A stretch of 64,000 nt of DNA from Auanema rhodensis (GCA_964057225.1 OZ059894.1:4092001-4156000); one strand, 5' to 3'. Positions 52,300 to 64,000 are shown, counted from the first letter of the stretch. Numbers and translations are program-made. The notes: generated by a model from the letters alone, not told the origin.

Positions 52300-54054
52300 C
52301 TGTGTTATCAGATTTGCGCTAGCTTAAAAATGCACCGAGATATCAACTTTTATAAGTTCACACTTATATCCTCGATTTTCACCCTGAAGAATTAATTTTT
52401 TCGTTGAATAACATTGCCCATCGTCTTTGCCTTAAAAAATGGAATCTAAAAACATCTACTTTTTGCTGAATTATTTTGAAATTTTTCGAAAAAATTTTTG
52501 TCAAAATGTTTTTGGAAGCAATGTTGAGTGTACATGGAAACTCAACATACACTAATGCATCATTTTTCAAACGATCATAACTAATTTTTGTATCAAGTGT
52601 TTCTCAATGTAGTAAAGTGCATTCGATCCGGATTTTTAAGCTGCGTCGATCTGTGTTATCAGATTTGCGCTAGCTTAAAAATGCACCGAGATATCAACTG
52701 ATATAAGTTCACACTTAGATCCTCGATTTTCACCCTGAAGAATTAATTTTTTCGTTGAATAACATTGTCCATCGTCTTTGCCTTGAAAAATGGAATCTAA
52801 AAACATCTACTTTTTGCTAAATTATTTTGAAATTTTTCGAAAAAATTTTTGTCAAAATGTTTTTGGAAGCAATGTTGAGTGTACATGGAAACTCAACATA
52901 CACTAATGCATCATTTTTCAAACGATCATAACTAATTTTTGTATTAAGCGTTCTTCAATGTAGTATAGTGCATTCGATCCGGATTTTTAAGCTGCGTCGA
53001 TCTGTGTTATCAGATTTGCGCTAGCTTAAAAATGCACCGAGATATCAACTGATATAAGTTCACACTTATATCCTCGATTTTCACCCTGAAGAATTAATTT
53101 TTTCGTTGAATAACATTGTCCATCGTCTTTGCCTTGAAAAAAGGAATCTGAAAACATCTACTTTTTGCTAAATTATTTTGAAATTTTTCGAAAAAATTTT
53201 TGTCAAAATGTTTTTGGAAGCAATGTTGAGTGTACATGGAAACTCAACATACACTAATGCATCATTTTTCAAACGATCATAACTAATTTTTGTATCAAGC
53301 GTTTTTCAATGTAGTATAGTGCATTCGATGCGGATTTTTAAGCTGCGTCGATCTGTGTTATCAGATTTGCGCTAGCTTAAAAATGCACCGAGATATCAAC
53401 TGATATAAGTTCACACTTATATCCTCGATTTTCACCCTGAAGAATTAACTTTTTCGTTGAATAACATTGTCCATCGTCTTTGCCTTGAAAAATGAAATCT
53501 AAAAACATCTACTTTTTGCTAAATTATTTTGAAATTTTTCGAAAAAATTTTTGTCAAAATGTTTTTGGAAGCAATGTTGAGTGTACATGGAAACTCAACA
53601 TACACTAATGCATCATTTTTCAAACGATTATAACTAATTTTTGTATCAAGCGTTCCTCAATGTAGTATAGTGCATTCGATGCGGATTTTTAAGCTGCGTC
53701 GATCTGTGTTATCAGATTTGCGCTAGCCTAAAAATGCACCGAGATATCAACTTTTATAAGTTCACACTTATATCCTCGATTTTCACCCTGAAGAATTAAT
53801 TTTTTCGTTGAATAACATTGCCCATCGTCTTTGCCTTAAAAAATGGAATCTAAAAACATCTACTTTTTGCTGAATTATTTTGAAATTTTTCGAAAAAATT
53901 TTTGTCAAAATGTTTTTGGAAGCAATGTTGAGTGTACATGGAAACTCAACATACACTAATGCATCATTTTTCAAACGATTATAACTAATTTTTGTATCAA
54001 GCGTTCCTCAATGTAGTATAGTGCATTCGATGCGGATTTTTAAGCTGCGTCGAT
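52300..54054. repeat. 5-monomer HOR, copy I (monomers 150-154, 1755 bp)
   Basis: The order is: TT variant with TTGCCCATC (150), CTTAGATCC (151), AATCTGAAAAC with GTTTTTC (152), TTAACTTTTT with ATGAAATC (153), GCTAGCCTA with TTGCCCATC and GTTCCTC (154). Adjacent monomers within the unit are among the more divergent neighbours in the window, which makes the duplication easy to recognise. Confidence 0.9.
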
Positions 54055-55809
54055 CTGTGTTATCAGATTTGCGCTAGCCTAAAAATGCACCGAGATATCA
54101 ACTTTTATAAGTTCACACTTATATCCTCGATTTTCACCCTGAAGAATTAATTTTTTCGTTGAATAACATTGCCCATCGTCTTTGCCTTAAAAAATGGAAT
54201 CTAAAAACATCTACTTTTTGCTGAATTATTTTGAAATTTTTCGAAAAAATTTTTGTCAAAATGTTTTTGGAAGCAATGTTGAGTGTACATGGAAACTCAA
54301 CATACACTAATGCATCATTTTTCAAACGATCATAACTAATTTTTGTATCAAGTGTTTCTCAATGTAGTAAAGTGCATTCGATCCGGATTTTTAAGCTGCG
54401 TCGATCTGTGTTATCAGATTTGCGCTAGCTTAAAAATGCACCGAGATATCAACTGATATAAGTTCACACTTAGATCCTCGATTTTCACCCTGAAGAATTA
54501 ATTTTTTCGTTGAATAACATTGTCCATCGTCTTTGCCTTGAAAAATGGAATCTAAAAACATCTACTTTTTGCTAAATTATTTTGAAATTTTTCGAAAAAA
54601 TTTTTGTCAAAATGTTTTTGGAAGCAATGTTGAGTGTACATGGAAACTCAACATACACTAATGCATCATTTTTCAAACGATCATAACTAATTTTTGTATT
54701 AAGCGTTCTTCAATGTAGTATAGTGCATTCGATCCGGATTTTTAAGCTGCGTCGATCTGTGTTATCAGATTTGCGCTAGCTTAAAAATGCACCGAGATAT
54801 CAACTGATATAAGTTCACACTTATATCCTCGATTTTCACCCTGAAGAATTAATTTTTTCGTTGAATAACATTGTCCATCGTCTTTGCCTTGAAAAAAGGA
54901 ATCTGAAAACATCTACTTTTTGCTAAATTATTTTGAAATTTTTCGAAAAAATTTTTGTCAAAATGTTTTTGGAAGCAATGTTGAGTGTACATGGAAACTC
55001 AACATACACTAATGCATCATTTTTCAAACGATCATAACTAATTTTTGTATCAAGCGTTTTTCAATGTAGTATAGTGCATTCGATGCGGATTTTTAAGCTG
55101 CGTCGATCTGTGTTATCAGATTTGCGCTAGCTTAAAAATGCACCGAGATATCAACTGATATAAGTTCACACTTATATCCTCGATTTTCACCCTGAAGAAT
55201 TAACTTTTTCGTTGAATAACATTGTCCATCGTCTTTGCCTTGAAAAATGAAATCTAAAAACATCTACTTTTTGCTAAATTATTTTGAAATTTTTCGAAAA
55301 AATTTTTGTCAAAATGTTTTTGGAAGCAATGTTGAGTGTACATGGAAACTCAACATACACTAATGCATCATTTTTCAAACGATTATAACTAATTTTTGTA
55401 TCAAGCGTTCCTCAATGTAGTATAGTGCATTCGATGCGGATTTTTAAGCTGCGTCGATCTGTGTTATCAGATTTGCGCTAGCCTAAAAATGCACCGAGAT
55501 ATCAACTTTTATAAGTTCACACTTATATCCTCGATTTTCACCCTGAAGAATTAATTTTTTCGTTGAATAACATTGCCCATCGTCTTTGCCTTAAAAAATG
55601 GAATCTAAAAACATCTACTTTTTGCTGAATTATTTTGAAATTTTTCGAAAAAATTTTTGTCAAAATGTTTTTGGAAGCAATGTTGAGTGTACATGGAAAC
55701 TCAACATACACTAATGCATCATTTTTCAAACGATTATAACTAATTTTTGTATCAAGCGTTCCTCAATGTAGTATAGTGCATTCGATGCGGATTTTTAAGC
55801 TGCGTCGAT
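54055..55809. repeat. 5-monomer HOR, copy II (monomers 155-159, 1755 bp)
   Basis: This tandem duplicate of 52300-54054 has one difference that I can see: monomer 155 has GCTAGCCTA where 150 has GCTAGCTTA. That base matches the start of monomer 154, so the junction between the two copies probably lies inside the first part of monomer 155. Confidence 0.9.
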
Positions 55810-58800
55810 CTGTGTTATCAGATTTGCGCTAGCCTAAAAATGCACCGAGATATCAACTTTTATAAGTTCACACTTATATCCTCGATTTTCACCCTGAAGA
55901 ATTAATTTTTTCGTTGAATAACATTGTCCATCGTCTTTGCCTTGAAAAATGGAATCTAAAAACATCTACTTTTTGCTGAATTATTTCGAAATTTATCGAA
56001 AAAATTTTTGTCAAAATGTTTTTGGAAGCAATGTTGAGTGTACATGGAAACTCAACATACACTAATGCATCATTTTTCAAACGATCATAACTAATTTTTG
56101 TATTAAGCGTTTCTCAATGTAGTATAGTGCATTCGATGCGGATTTTTAAGCTGCGTCGATCTGTGTTATCAGATTTGCGCTAGCTTAAAAATGCACCGAG
56201 ATATCAACTGATATAAGTTCACACTTATATCCTCGATTTTCACCCTGAAGAAATAATTTTTTCGTTGAATAACATTGTCCATCGTCTTTGCCTTGAAAAA
56301 AGGAATCTAAAAACATCTACTTTTTGCTAAATTATTTTGAAATTTTTCGAAAAAATTTTTGTCAAAATGTTTTTGGAAGCAATGTTGAGTGTACATGGAA
56401 ACTCAACATACACTAATGCATCATTTTTCAAACGATCATAACTAATTTTTGTATCAAGTGTTTCTCAATGTAATATAGTGCATTCGATGCGGATTTTTAA
56501 GCTGCGTCGATCTGTGTTATCAGATTTGCGCTAGCTTAAAAATGCACCGAGATATCAACTGATATAAGTTCACACTTATATCCTCGATTTTCACCCTGAA
56601 AAATTAATTTTTTCGTTGAATAACGTTGTCCATCGTCTTTGCCTTGAAAAATGGAATCTAAAAACATCTACTTTTTGCTAAATTATTTTGAAATTTTTCG
56701 AAAAAATTTTTGTCAAAATGTTTTTGGAAGCAATGTTGAGTGTACATGGAAACTCAACATACACTAATGCATCATTTTTCAAACGATCATAACTAATTTT
56801 TGTATCAAGCGATTTTCAATGTAGTATAGTGCATTCGATGCGGATTTTTAAGCTGCGTCGAGCTGTGTTATCAGATTTGCGCTAGCTTAAAAATGCACCG
56901 AGATATCAACTGATATAAGTTCACACTTATATCCTCGATTTTCACCCTGAAGAAATAATTTTTTTGTTGAATAACATTGTCCATCGTCTTTGCCTTGAAA
57001 AATGGAATCTAAAAACATCTACTTTTTGCTAAATTATTTTGAAATTTTTCGAAAAAATTTTTGTCAAAATGTTTTTGGAAGCAATGTTGAGTGTACATGG
57101 AAACTCAACATACACTAATGCATCATTTTTCAAACGATCATAACTAATTTTTGTATTAAGCGTTTCTCAATGTAGTATAGTGCATTCGATGCGGATTTTT
57201 AAGCTGCGTCGATCTGTGTTATCAGATTTGCGCTAGCTTAAAAATGCACCGAGATATCAACTGATATAAGTTCACACTTATATCCTCGATTTTCACCCTG
57301 AAGAATTGATTTTTTCGTTGAATAACATTGTCCATCGTCTTTGCCTTGAAAAAAGGAATCTGAAAACATCTACTTTTTGCTAAATTATTTTGAAATTTTT
57401 CGAAAAAATTTTTGTCAAAATGTTTTTGGAAGCAATGTTGAGTGTACATGGAAACTCAACATACACTAATGCATCATTTTTCAAACGATCATAACTAATT
57501 TTTGTATCAAGTGTTTCTCAATGTAGTATAGTGCATTCGATGCGGATTTTTAAGCTGCGTCGATCTGTGTTATCAGATTTGCGCTAGCTTAAAAATGCAC
57601 CGAGATATCAACTGATATAAGTTCACACTTATATCCTCGATTTTCACCCTGAAGAATTAATTTTTTCGTTGAATAACATTGTCCATCGTCTTTGCCTTGA
57701 AAAATGGAATCTAAAAACATCTACTTTTTGCTGAATTATTTTGAAATTTTTCGAAAAAATTTTTGTCAAAATGTTTTTGGAAGCAATGTTGAGTGTACAT
57801 GGAAACTCAACATACACTAATGCATCATTTTTCAAACGATCATAACTAATTTTTGTATCAAGCGTTTCTTAATGTAGTAAAGTGCATTCGATCCGGATTT
57901 TTAAGATGCGTCGATCTGTGTTATCAGATTTGCGCTAGCTTAAAAATGCACCGAGATATCAACTGATATAAGTTCACACTTATATCCTCGATTTTCACCC
58001 TGAAGAAATAATTTCTTCGTTGAATAACATTGTCCATCGTCTTTGCCTTGAAAAAAGGAATCTAAAAACATCTACTTTTTGCTAAATTATTTTAAAATTT
58101 TTCGAAAAAATTTTTGTCAAAATGTTTTTGGAAGCAATGTTGAGTGTACATGGAAACTCAACATACACTAATGCATCATTTTTCAAACGATCATAACTAA
58201 TTTTTGTATTAAGCGTTTCTCAATGTAGTATAGTGCATTCGATGCGGATTTTTAAGCTGCGTCGATCTGTGTTATCAGATTTGCGCTAGCTTAAAAATGC
58301 ACCGAGATATCAACTGATATAAGTTCACACTTATATCCTCGATTTTCACCCTGAAGAATTGATTTTTTCGTTGAATAACATTGTCCATCGTCTTTGCCTT
58401 GAAAAATGGAATCTAAAAACATCTACTTTTTGCTGAATTATTTTGAAATTTTTCGAAAAAATTTTTGTCAAAATGTTTTTGGAAGCAATGTTGAGTGTAC
58501 ATGGAAACTAAACATACACTAATGCATCATTTTTCAAACGATCATAACTAATTTTTGTATCAAATGTTTCTCAATGTAGTATAGTGCATTCGATGCGGAT
58601 TTTTAAGCTGCGTCGATCTGTGTTATCAGATTTGCGCTAGCTGAAAAATGCACCGAGATATCAACTGATATAAGTTCACACTTATATCCTCGATTTTCAC
58701 CCTGAAGAATTAATTTTTTCGTTGAATAACATTGTCCATCGTCTTTGCCTTGAAAAATGGAATCTAAAAACATCTACTTTTTGCTGAATTATTTTGAAAT

Positions 58801-61800
58801 TTTTCGAAAAAATTTTTGTCAAAATGTTTTTGGAAGCAATGTTGAGTGTACATGGAAACTCAACATACACTAATGCATCATTTTTCAAACGATCATAACT
58901 AATTTTTGTATCAAGTGTTTCTCAATGTAGTATAGTGCATTCGATGCGGATTTTTAAGCTGCGTCGATCTGTGTTATCAGATTTGCGCTAGCTTAAAAAT
59001 GCACCGAGATATCAACTGATATAAGTTCACACTTATATCCTCGTTTTTCACCCTGAAGAATTAATTTTTTCGTTGAATAACATTGTCCATCGTCTTTGCC
59101 TTAGAAAATGGAATCTAAAAACATCTACTTTTTGCTGAATTATTTTGAAATTTTTCGAAAAAATTTTTGTCAAAATGTTTTTGGAAGCAATGTTGAGTGT
59201 ACATGGAAACTCAACATACACTAATGCATCATTTTTCAAACGATTATAACTAATTTTTGTATCAAGCGTTCCTCAATGTAGTATAGTGCATTCGATGCGG
59301 ATTTTTAAGCTGCGTCGATCTGTGTTATCAGATTTGCGCTAGCCTAAAAATGCACCGAGATATCAACTTTTATAAGTTCACACTTATATCCTCGATTTTC
59401 ACCCTGAAGAATTAATTTTTTCGTTGAATAACATTGTCCATCGTCTTTGCCTTGAAAAATGGAATCTAAAAACATCTACTTTTTGCTGAATTATTTCGAA
59501 ATTTTTCGAAAAAATTTTTGTCAAAATGTTTTTGGAAGCAATGTTGAGTGTACATGGAAACTCAACATACACTAATGCATCATTTTTCAAACGATCATAA
59601 CTAATTTTTGTATTAAGCGTTTCTCAATGTAGTATAGTGCATTCGATGCGGATTTTTAAGCTGAGTCGATCTGTGTTATCAGATTTGCGCTAGCTTAAAA
59701 ATGCACCGAGATATCAACTGATATAAGTTCACACTTATATCCTCGATTTTCACCCTGAAGAAATAATTTTTTCGTTGAATAACATTGTCCATCGTCTTTG
59801 CCTTGAAAAAAGGAATCTAAAAACATCTACTTTTTGCTAAATTATTTTGAAATTTTTCGAAAAAATTTTTGTCAAAATGTTTTTGGAAGCAATGTTGAGT
59901 GTACATGGAAACTCAACATACACTAATGCATCATTTTTCAAACGATCATAACTAATTTTTGTATCAAGTGTTTCTCAATGTAATATAGTGCATTCGATGC
60001 GGATTTTTAAGCTGCGTCGATCTGTGTTATCAGATTTGCGCTAGCTTAAAAATGCACCGAGATATCAACTGATATAAGTTCACACTTATATCCTCGATTT
60101 TCACCCTGAAAAATTAATTTTTTCGTTGAATAACGTTGTCCATCGTCTTTGCCTTGAAAAATGGAATCTAAAAACATCTACTTTTTGCTAAATTATTTTG
60201 AAATTTTTCGAAAAAATTTTTGTCAAAATGTTTTTGGAAGCAATGTTGAGTGTACATGGAAACTCAACATACACTAATGCATCATTTTTCAAACGATCAT
60301 AACTAATTTTTGTATCAAGCGTTTCTTAATGTAGTATAGTGCATTCGATCCGGATTTTTAAGATGCGTCGATCTGTGTTATCAGATTAGCGCTAGCTTAA
60401 AAATGCACCGAGATATCAACTGATATAAGTTCACACTTATATCCTCGATTTTCACCCTGAAGAAATAATTTTTTCGTTGAATAACATTGTCCATCGTCTT
60501 TGCCTTGAAAAAAGGAATCTAAAAACATCTACTTTTTGCTAAATTATTTTGAAATTTTTCGAAAAAATTTTTGTCAAAATGTTTTTGGAAGCAATGTTGA
60601 GTGTACATGGAAACTCAACATACACTAATGCATCATTTTTCAAACGATCATAACTAATTTTTGTATCAAGCGTTTTTCAATGTAGTATAGTGCATTCGAT
60701 GCGGATTTTTAAGCTGCGTCGAGCTGTGTTATCAGATTTGCGCTAGCTTAAAAATGCACCGAGATATCAACTGATATAAGTTCACACTTATATCCTCGAT
60801 TTTCACCCTGAAGAAATAATTTTTTTGTTGAATAACATTGTCCATCGTCTTTGCCTTGAAAAATGGAATCTAAAAACATCTACTTTTTGCTAAATTATTT
60901 TGAAATTTTTCGAAAAAATTTTTGTCAAAATGTTTTTGGAAGCAATGTTGAGTGTACATGGAAACTCAACATACACTAATGCATCATTTTTCAAACGATC
61001 ATAACTAATTTTTGTATCAAGCGTTTTTCAATGTAGTATAGTGCATTCGATGCGGATTTTTAAGCTGCGTCGAGCTGTGTTATCAGATTTGCGCTAGCTT
61101 AAAAATGCACCGAGATATCAACTGATATAAGTTCACACTTATATCCTCGATTTTCACCCTGAAGAATTAATTTTTTCGTTGAATAACATTGCCCATCGTC
61201 TTTGCCTTAAAAAATGGAATCTAAAAACATCTACTTTTTGCTGAATTATTTTGAAATTTTTCGAAAAAATTTTTGTCAAAATGTTTTTGGAAGCAATGTT
61301 GAGTGTACATGGAAACTCAACATACACTAATGCATCATTTTTCAAACGATCATAACTAATTTTTGTATCAAGTGTTTCTCAATGTAGTAAAGTGCATTCG
61401 ATCCGGATTTTTAAGCTGCGTCGATCTGTGTTATCAGATTTGCGCTAGCTTAAAAATGCACCGAGATATCAACTGATATAAGTTCACACTTAGATCCTCG
61501 ATTTTCACCCTGAAGAATTAATTTTTTCGTTGAATAACATTGTCCATCGTCTTTGCCTTGAAAAATGGAATCTAAAAACATCTAATTTTTGCTGAATTAT
61601 TTTGAAATTTTTCGAAAAAATTTTTGTCAAAATGTTTTTGGAAGCAATGTTGAGTGTACATGGAAACTCAACATACACTAATGCATCATTTTTCAAACGA
61701 TCATAACTAATTTTTGTATCAAGTGTTTCTCAATGTAGTATAGTGCATTCGATGCGGATTTTTAAGCTGCGTCGATCTGTGTTATCAGATTTGCGCTAGC

Positions 61801-64000
61801 TTAAAAATGCACCGAGATATCAACTGATATAAGTTCACACTTATATCCTCGTTTTTCACCCTGAAGAATTAATTTTTTCGTTGAATAACATTGTCCATCG
61901 TCTTTGCCTTAAAAAATGGAATCTAAAAACATCTACTTTTTGCTGAATTATTTTGAAATTTTTCGAAAAAATTTTTGTCAAAATGTTTTTGGAAGCAATG
62001 TTGAGTGTACATGGAAACTCAACATACACTAATGCATCATTTTTCAAACGATTATAACTAATTTTTGTATCAAGCGTTCCTCAATGTAGTATAGTGCATT
62101 CGATGCGGATTTTTAAGCTGCGTCGATCTGTGTTATCAGATTTGCGCTAGCCTAAAAATGCACCGAGATATCAACTTTTATAAGTTCACACTTATATCCT
62201 CGATTTTCACCCTGAAGAATTAATTTTTTCGTTGAATAACATTGTCCATCGTCTTTGCCTTGAAAAATGGAATCTAAAAACATCTACTTTTTGCTGAATT
62301 ATTTCGAAATTTTTCGAAAAAATTTTTGTCAAAATGTTTTTGGAAGCAATGTTGAGTGTACATGGAAACTCAACATACACTAATGCATCATTTTTCAAAC
62401 GATCATAACTAATTTTTGTATTAAGCGTTTCTCAATGTAGTATAGTGCATTCGATGCGGATTTTTAAGCTGCGTCGATCTGTGTTATCAGATTTGCGCTA
62501 GCTTAAAAATGCACCGAGATATCAACTGATATAAGTTCACACTTATATCCTCGATTTTCACCCTGAAGAAATAATTTTTTCGTTGAATAACATTGTCCAT
62601 CGTCTTTGCCTTGAAAAAAGGAATCTAAAAACATCTACTTTTTGCTAAATTATTTTGAAATTTTTCGAAAAAATTTTTGTCAAAATGTTTTTGGAAGCAA
62701 TGTTGAGTGTACATGGAAACTCAACATACACTAATGCATCATTTTTCAAACGATCATAACTAATTTTTGTATCAAGTGTTTCTCAATGTAATATAGTGCA
62801 TTCGATGCGGATTTTTAAGCTGCGTCGATCTGTGTTATCAGATTTGCGCTAGCTTAAAAATGCACCGAGATATCAACTGATATAAGTTCACACTTATATC
62901 CTCGATTTTCACCCTGAAAAATTAATTTTTTCGTTGAATAACGTTGTCCATCGTCTTTGCCTTGAAAAATGGAATCTAAAAACATCTACTTTTTGCTAAA
63001 TTATTTTGAAATTTTTCGAAAAAATTTTTGTCAAAATGTTTTTGGAAGCAATGTTGAGTGTACATGGAAACTCAACATACACTAATGCATCATTTTTCAA
63101 ACGATCATAACTAATTTTTGTATCAAGCGTTTCTTAATGTAGTATAGTGCATTCGATCCGGATTTTTAAGATGCGTCGATCTGTGTTATCAGATTAGCGC
63201 TAGCTTAAAAATGCACCGAGATATCAACTGATATAAGTTCACACTTATATCCTCGATTTTCACCCTGAAGAAATAATTTTTTCGTTGAATAACATTGTCC
63301 ATCGTCTTTGCCTTGAAAAAAGGAATCTAAAAACATCTACTTTTTGCTAAATTATTTTGAAATTTTTCGAAAAAATTTTTGTCAAAATGTTTTTGGAAGC
63401 AATGTTGAGTGTACATGGAAACTCAACATACACTAATGCATCATTTTTCAAACGATCATAACTAATTTTTGTATCAAGCGTTTTTCAATGTAGTATAGTG
63501 CATTCGATGCGGATTTTTAAGCTGCGTCGAGCTGTGTTATCAGATTTGCGCTAGCTTAAAAATGCACCGAGATATCAACTGATATAAGTTCACACTTATA
63601 TCCTCGATTTTCACCCTGAAGAAATAATTTTTTTGTTGAATAACATTGTCCATCGTCTTTGCCTTGAAAAATGGAATCTAAAAACATCTACTTTTTGCTA
63701 AATTATTTTGAAATTTTTCGAAAAAATTTTTGTCAAAATGTTTTTGGAAGCAATGTTGAGTGTACATGGAAACTCAACATACACTAATGCATCATTTTTC
63801 AAACGATCATAACTAATTTTTGTATCAAGCGTTTCTTAATGTAGTAAAGTGCATTCGATCCGGATTTTTAAGATGCGTCGATCTGTGTTATCAGATTTGC
63901 GCTAGCTTAAAAATGCACCGAGATATCAACTGATATAAGTTCACACTTATATCCTCGATTTTCACCCTGAAGAAATAATTTTTTCGTTGAATAACATTGT
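55810..64000. repeat. Block I: copies 160 to partial 183
   Basis: The GCTGAATT variant is frequent here (160, 165, 167-170, 175-178), which is why most short minus-strand open frames cluster at this end. Copies 161, 171 and 179 are identical to copy 1. Five monomers at 58969-60723 recur 2808 bp later at 61777-63531. Private markers include CGAGCTG at the junctions before copies 163, 174, 175 and 182, GATTAGCGC (173, 181) and AAGATGCG (165, 172, 180, 182). The window ends inside copy 183. Confidence 0.85.
58969..63531. repeat. 8-monomer-spaced duplication (monomers 169-173 and 177-181)
   Basis: Monomers 169-173 (58969-60723) and 177-181 (61777-63531) match in order, with two differences that I can see: CTTAGAAAATGG in 169 against CTTAAAAAATGG in 177, and CTGAGTCG at the end of 170. 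The match continues into monomers 174 and 182 up to about position 300 and then breaks. The intervening monomers 174-176 are not duplicated within the window. Confidence 0.87.

Larger units (their letters stand above)
1..64000. repeat. 351-bp AT-rich satellite DNA array (182 full copies plus 118 bp)
   Basis: Seen: the same 351-bp unit recurs head to tail over the whole window, always on the same strand. Copy n starts at 351(n-1)+1, and the last, partial copy starts exactly where predicted, at 63883. I found no indels, inversions, mobile elements or unique DNA. Copy 1 has 109 G+C of 351 (31%). Copies differ only by substitutions; for example copies 1 and 41 differ at 8 positions. Known: long homogeneous arrays with higher-order repeats are typical of eukaryotic centromeric and pericentromeric heterochromatin. 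Inference: this is such an array, probably of an invertebrate. I do not recognise the family by name. Both array edges lie outside the window, so total array size is unknown. Confidence 0.98.

Noticed and set aside
57222-57449. A 75-codon minus-strand open frame starting with ATG
   Set aside because: It is the same satellite in another frame. Two chance substitutions in copy 164 (GAATTGATT and AATCTGAAAAC) remove stops present in the other copies. There is no sign of coding constraint.
1484-62398. Twenty-one near-identical 63-codon minus-strand open frames (first at 1484-1675, last at 62207-62398) as genes
   Set aside because: They lie entirely in the satellite unit, start with TTG, exist only where A169G removes a TAG, and are closed by stops in most monomers. 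They have no recognisable domain and no independent context.
1-64000. CRISPR array
   Set aside because: The repeats are 351 bp and contiguous, with no unique spacers and no cas genes.
1-64000. Tandem gene array (rRNA, 5S, histone or tRNA)
   Set aside because: The unit is 31% G+C with stops in all frames of most copies. I see no tRNA boxes or rRNA-like conserved segments, and the unit is too short for rDNA or histone clusters.
1-64000. Transposon or retroelement insertions
   Set aside because: The 351-bp phase is never broken, so there is no room for an insertion. I saw no terminal repeats, target-site duplications or coding remnants.
1-64000. The array being purely an assembly artefact
   Set aside because: Copies carry many private substitutions and distinct HOR markers, which a simple copy error would not create. 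Local over-duplication of near-identical blocks (for example 33697-37908) cannot be excluded without reads.
1-64000. Telomeric repeats, origins, promoters or terminators within the unit
   Set aside because: I found no telomere-type short repeats. TATA-like or T-run matches are expected by chance in 69% AT DNA and have no gene to serve.

Overview
The whole window is one uninterrupted tandem satellite array. A single 351-bp monomer is repeated head to tail, always in the same orientation, from base 1 to base 64000: 182 complete copies plus 118 bp of a 183rd. With copy 1 starting at base 1 (it begins CTGTGTTATC), copy n starts at 351(n-1)+1. This numbering stays in phase to the last base: lines 1, 7021, 14041, 21061, 28081, 35101, 42121, 49141, 56161 and 63181 (every 20 copies) all begin with the same ten bases. 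I saw no insertion, deletion, inversion, transposon or unique sequence. Copies differ by substitutions only, typically 0 to about 10 per 351 bp by eye.

Organism: the monomer is AT-rich (109 G+C in the first 351 bases, 31%). Tens of kilobases of such DNA with higher-order repeats (HORs, blocks of several distinct monomers copied as a unit) point to eukaryotic centromeric or pericentromeric heterochromatin. CpG is not depleted (11 seen against about 8.4 expected in copy 1), which fits a weakly methylated genome such as an insect better than a vertebrate or plant. Similar-sized satellites are known in beetles and in Drosophila (the 359-bp 1.688 family), but I do not recognise this sequence and assign no species.

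Layout by diagnostic substitutions: copies 1-23 (1-8073) hold an 8-monomer HOR in two copies and a 3-monomer echo. Copies 24-39 (8074-13689) bring in variants with ATCCGGAT near the 3' end. Copies 40-47 (13690-16497) are a 4-monomer HOR in two copies. Copies 48-54 (16498-18954) are plain. Copies 55-80 (18955-28080) hold overlapping 4-, 3- and 6-monomer HORs. Copies 81-96 (28081-33696) include three tandem dimers. Copies 97-108 (33697-37908) are a 6-monomer HOR in two copies. Copies 109-129 (37909-45279) are mixed with short dimers. Copies 130-149 (45280-52299) hold 3- and 2-monomer units. Copies 150-159 (52300-55809) are a 5-monomer HOR in two copies. Copies 160-183 (55810-64000) hold a second 8-monomer-spaced duplication.

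There are no credible genes. The only open frames are 63- and 75-codon minus-strand artefacts of the repeat. Inside each monomer the notable structure is a set of inverted repeats (41-54, 50-71, 183-194, 222-249 in copy 1) and a block of A/T tracts (about 161-214) expected to bend DNA. The array reads as the product of repeated unequal exchange or gene conversion, strictly in register.
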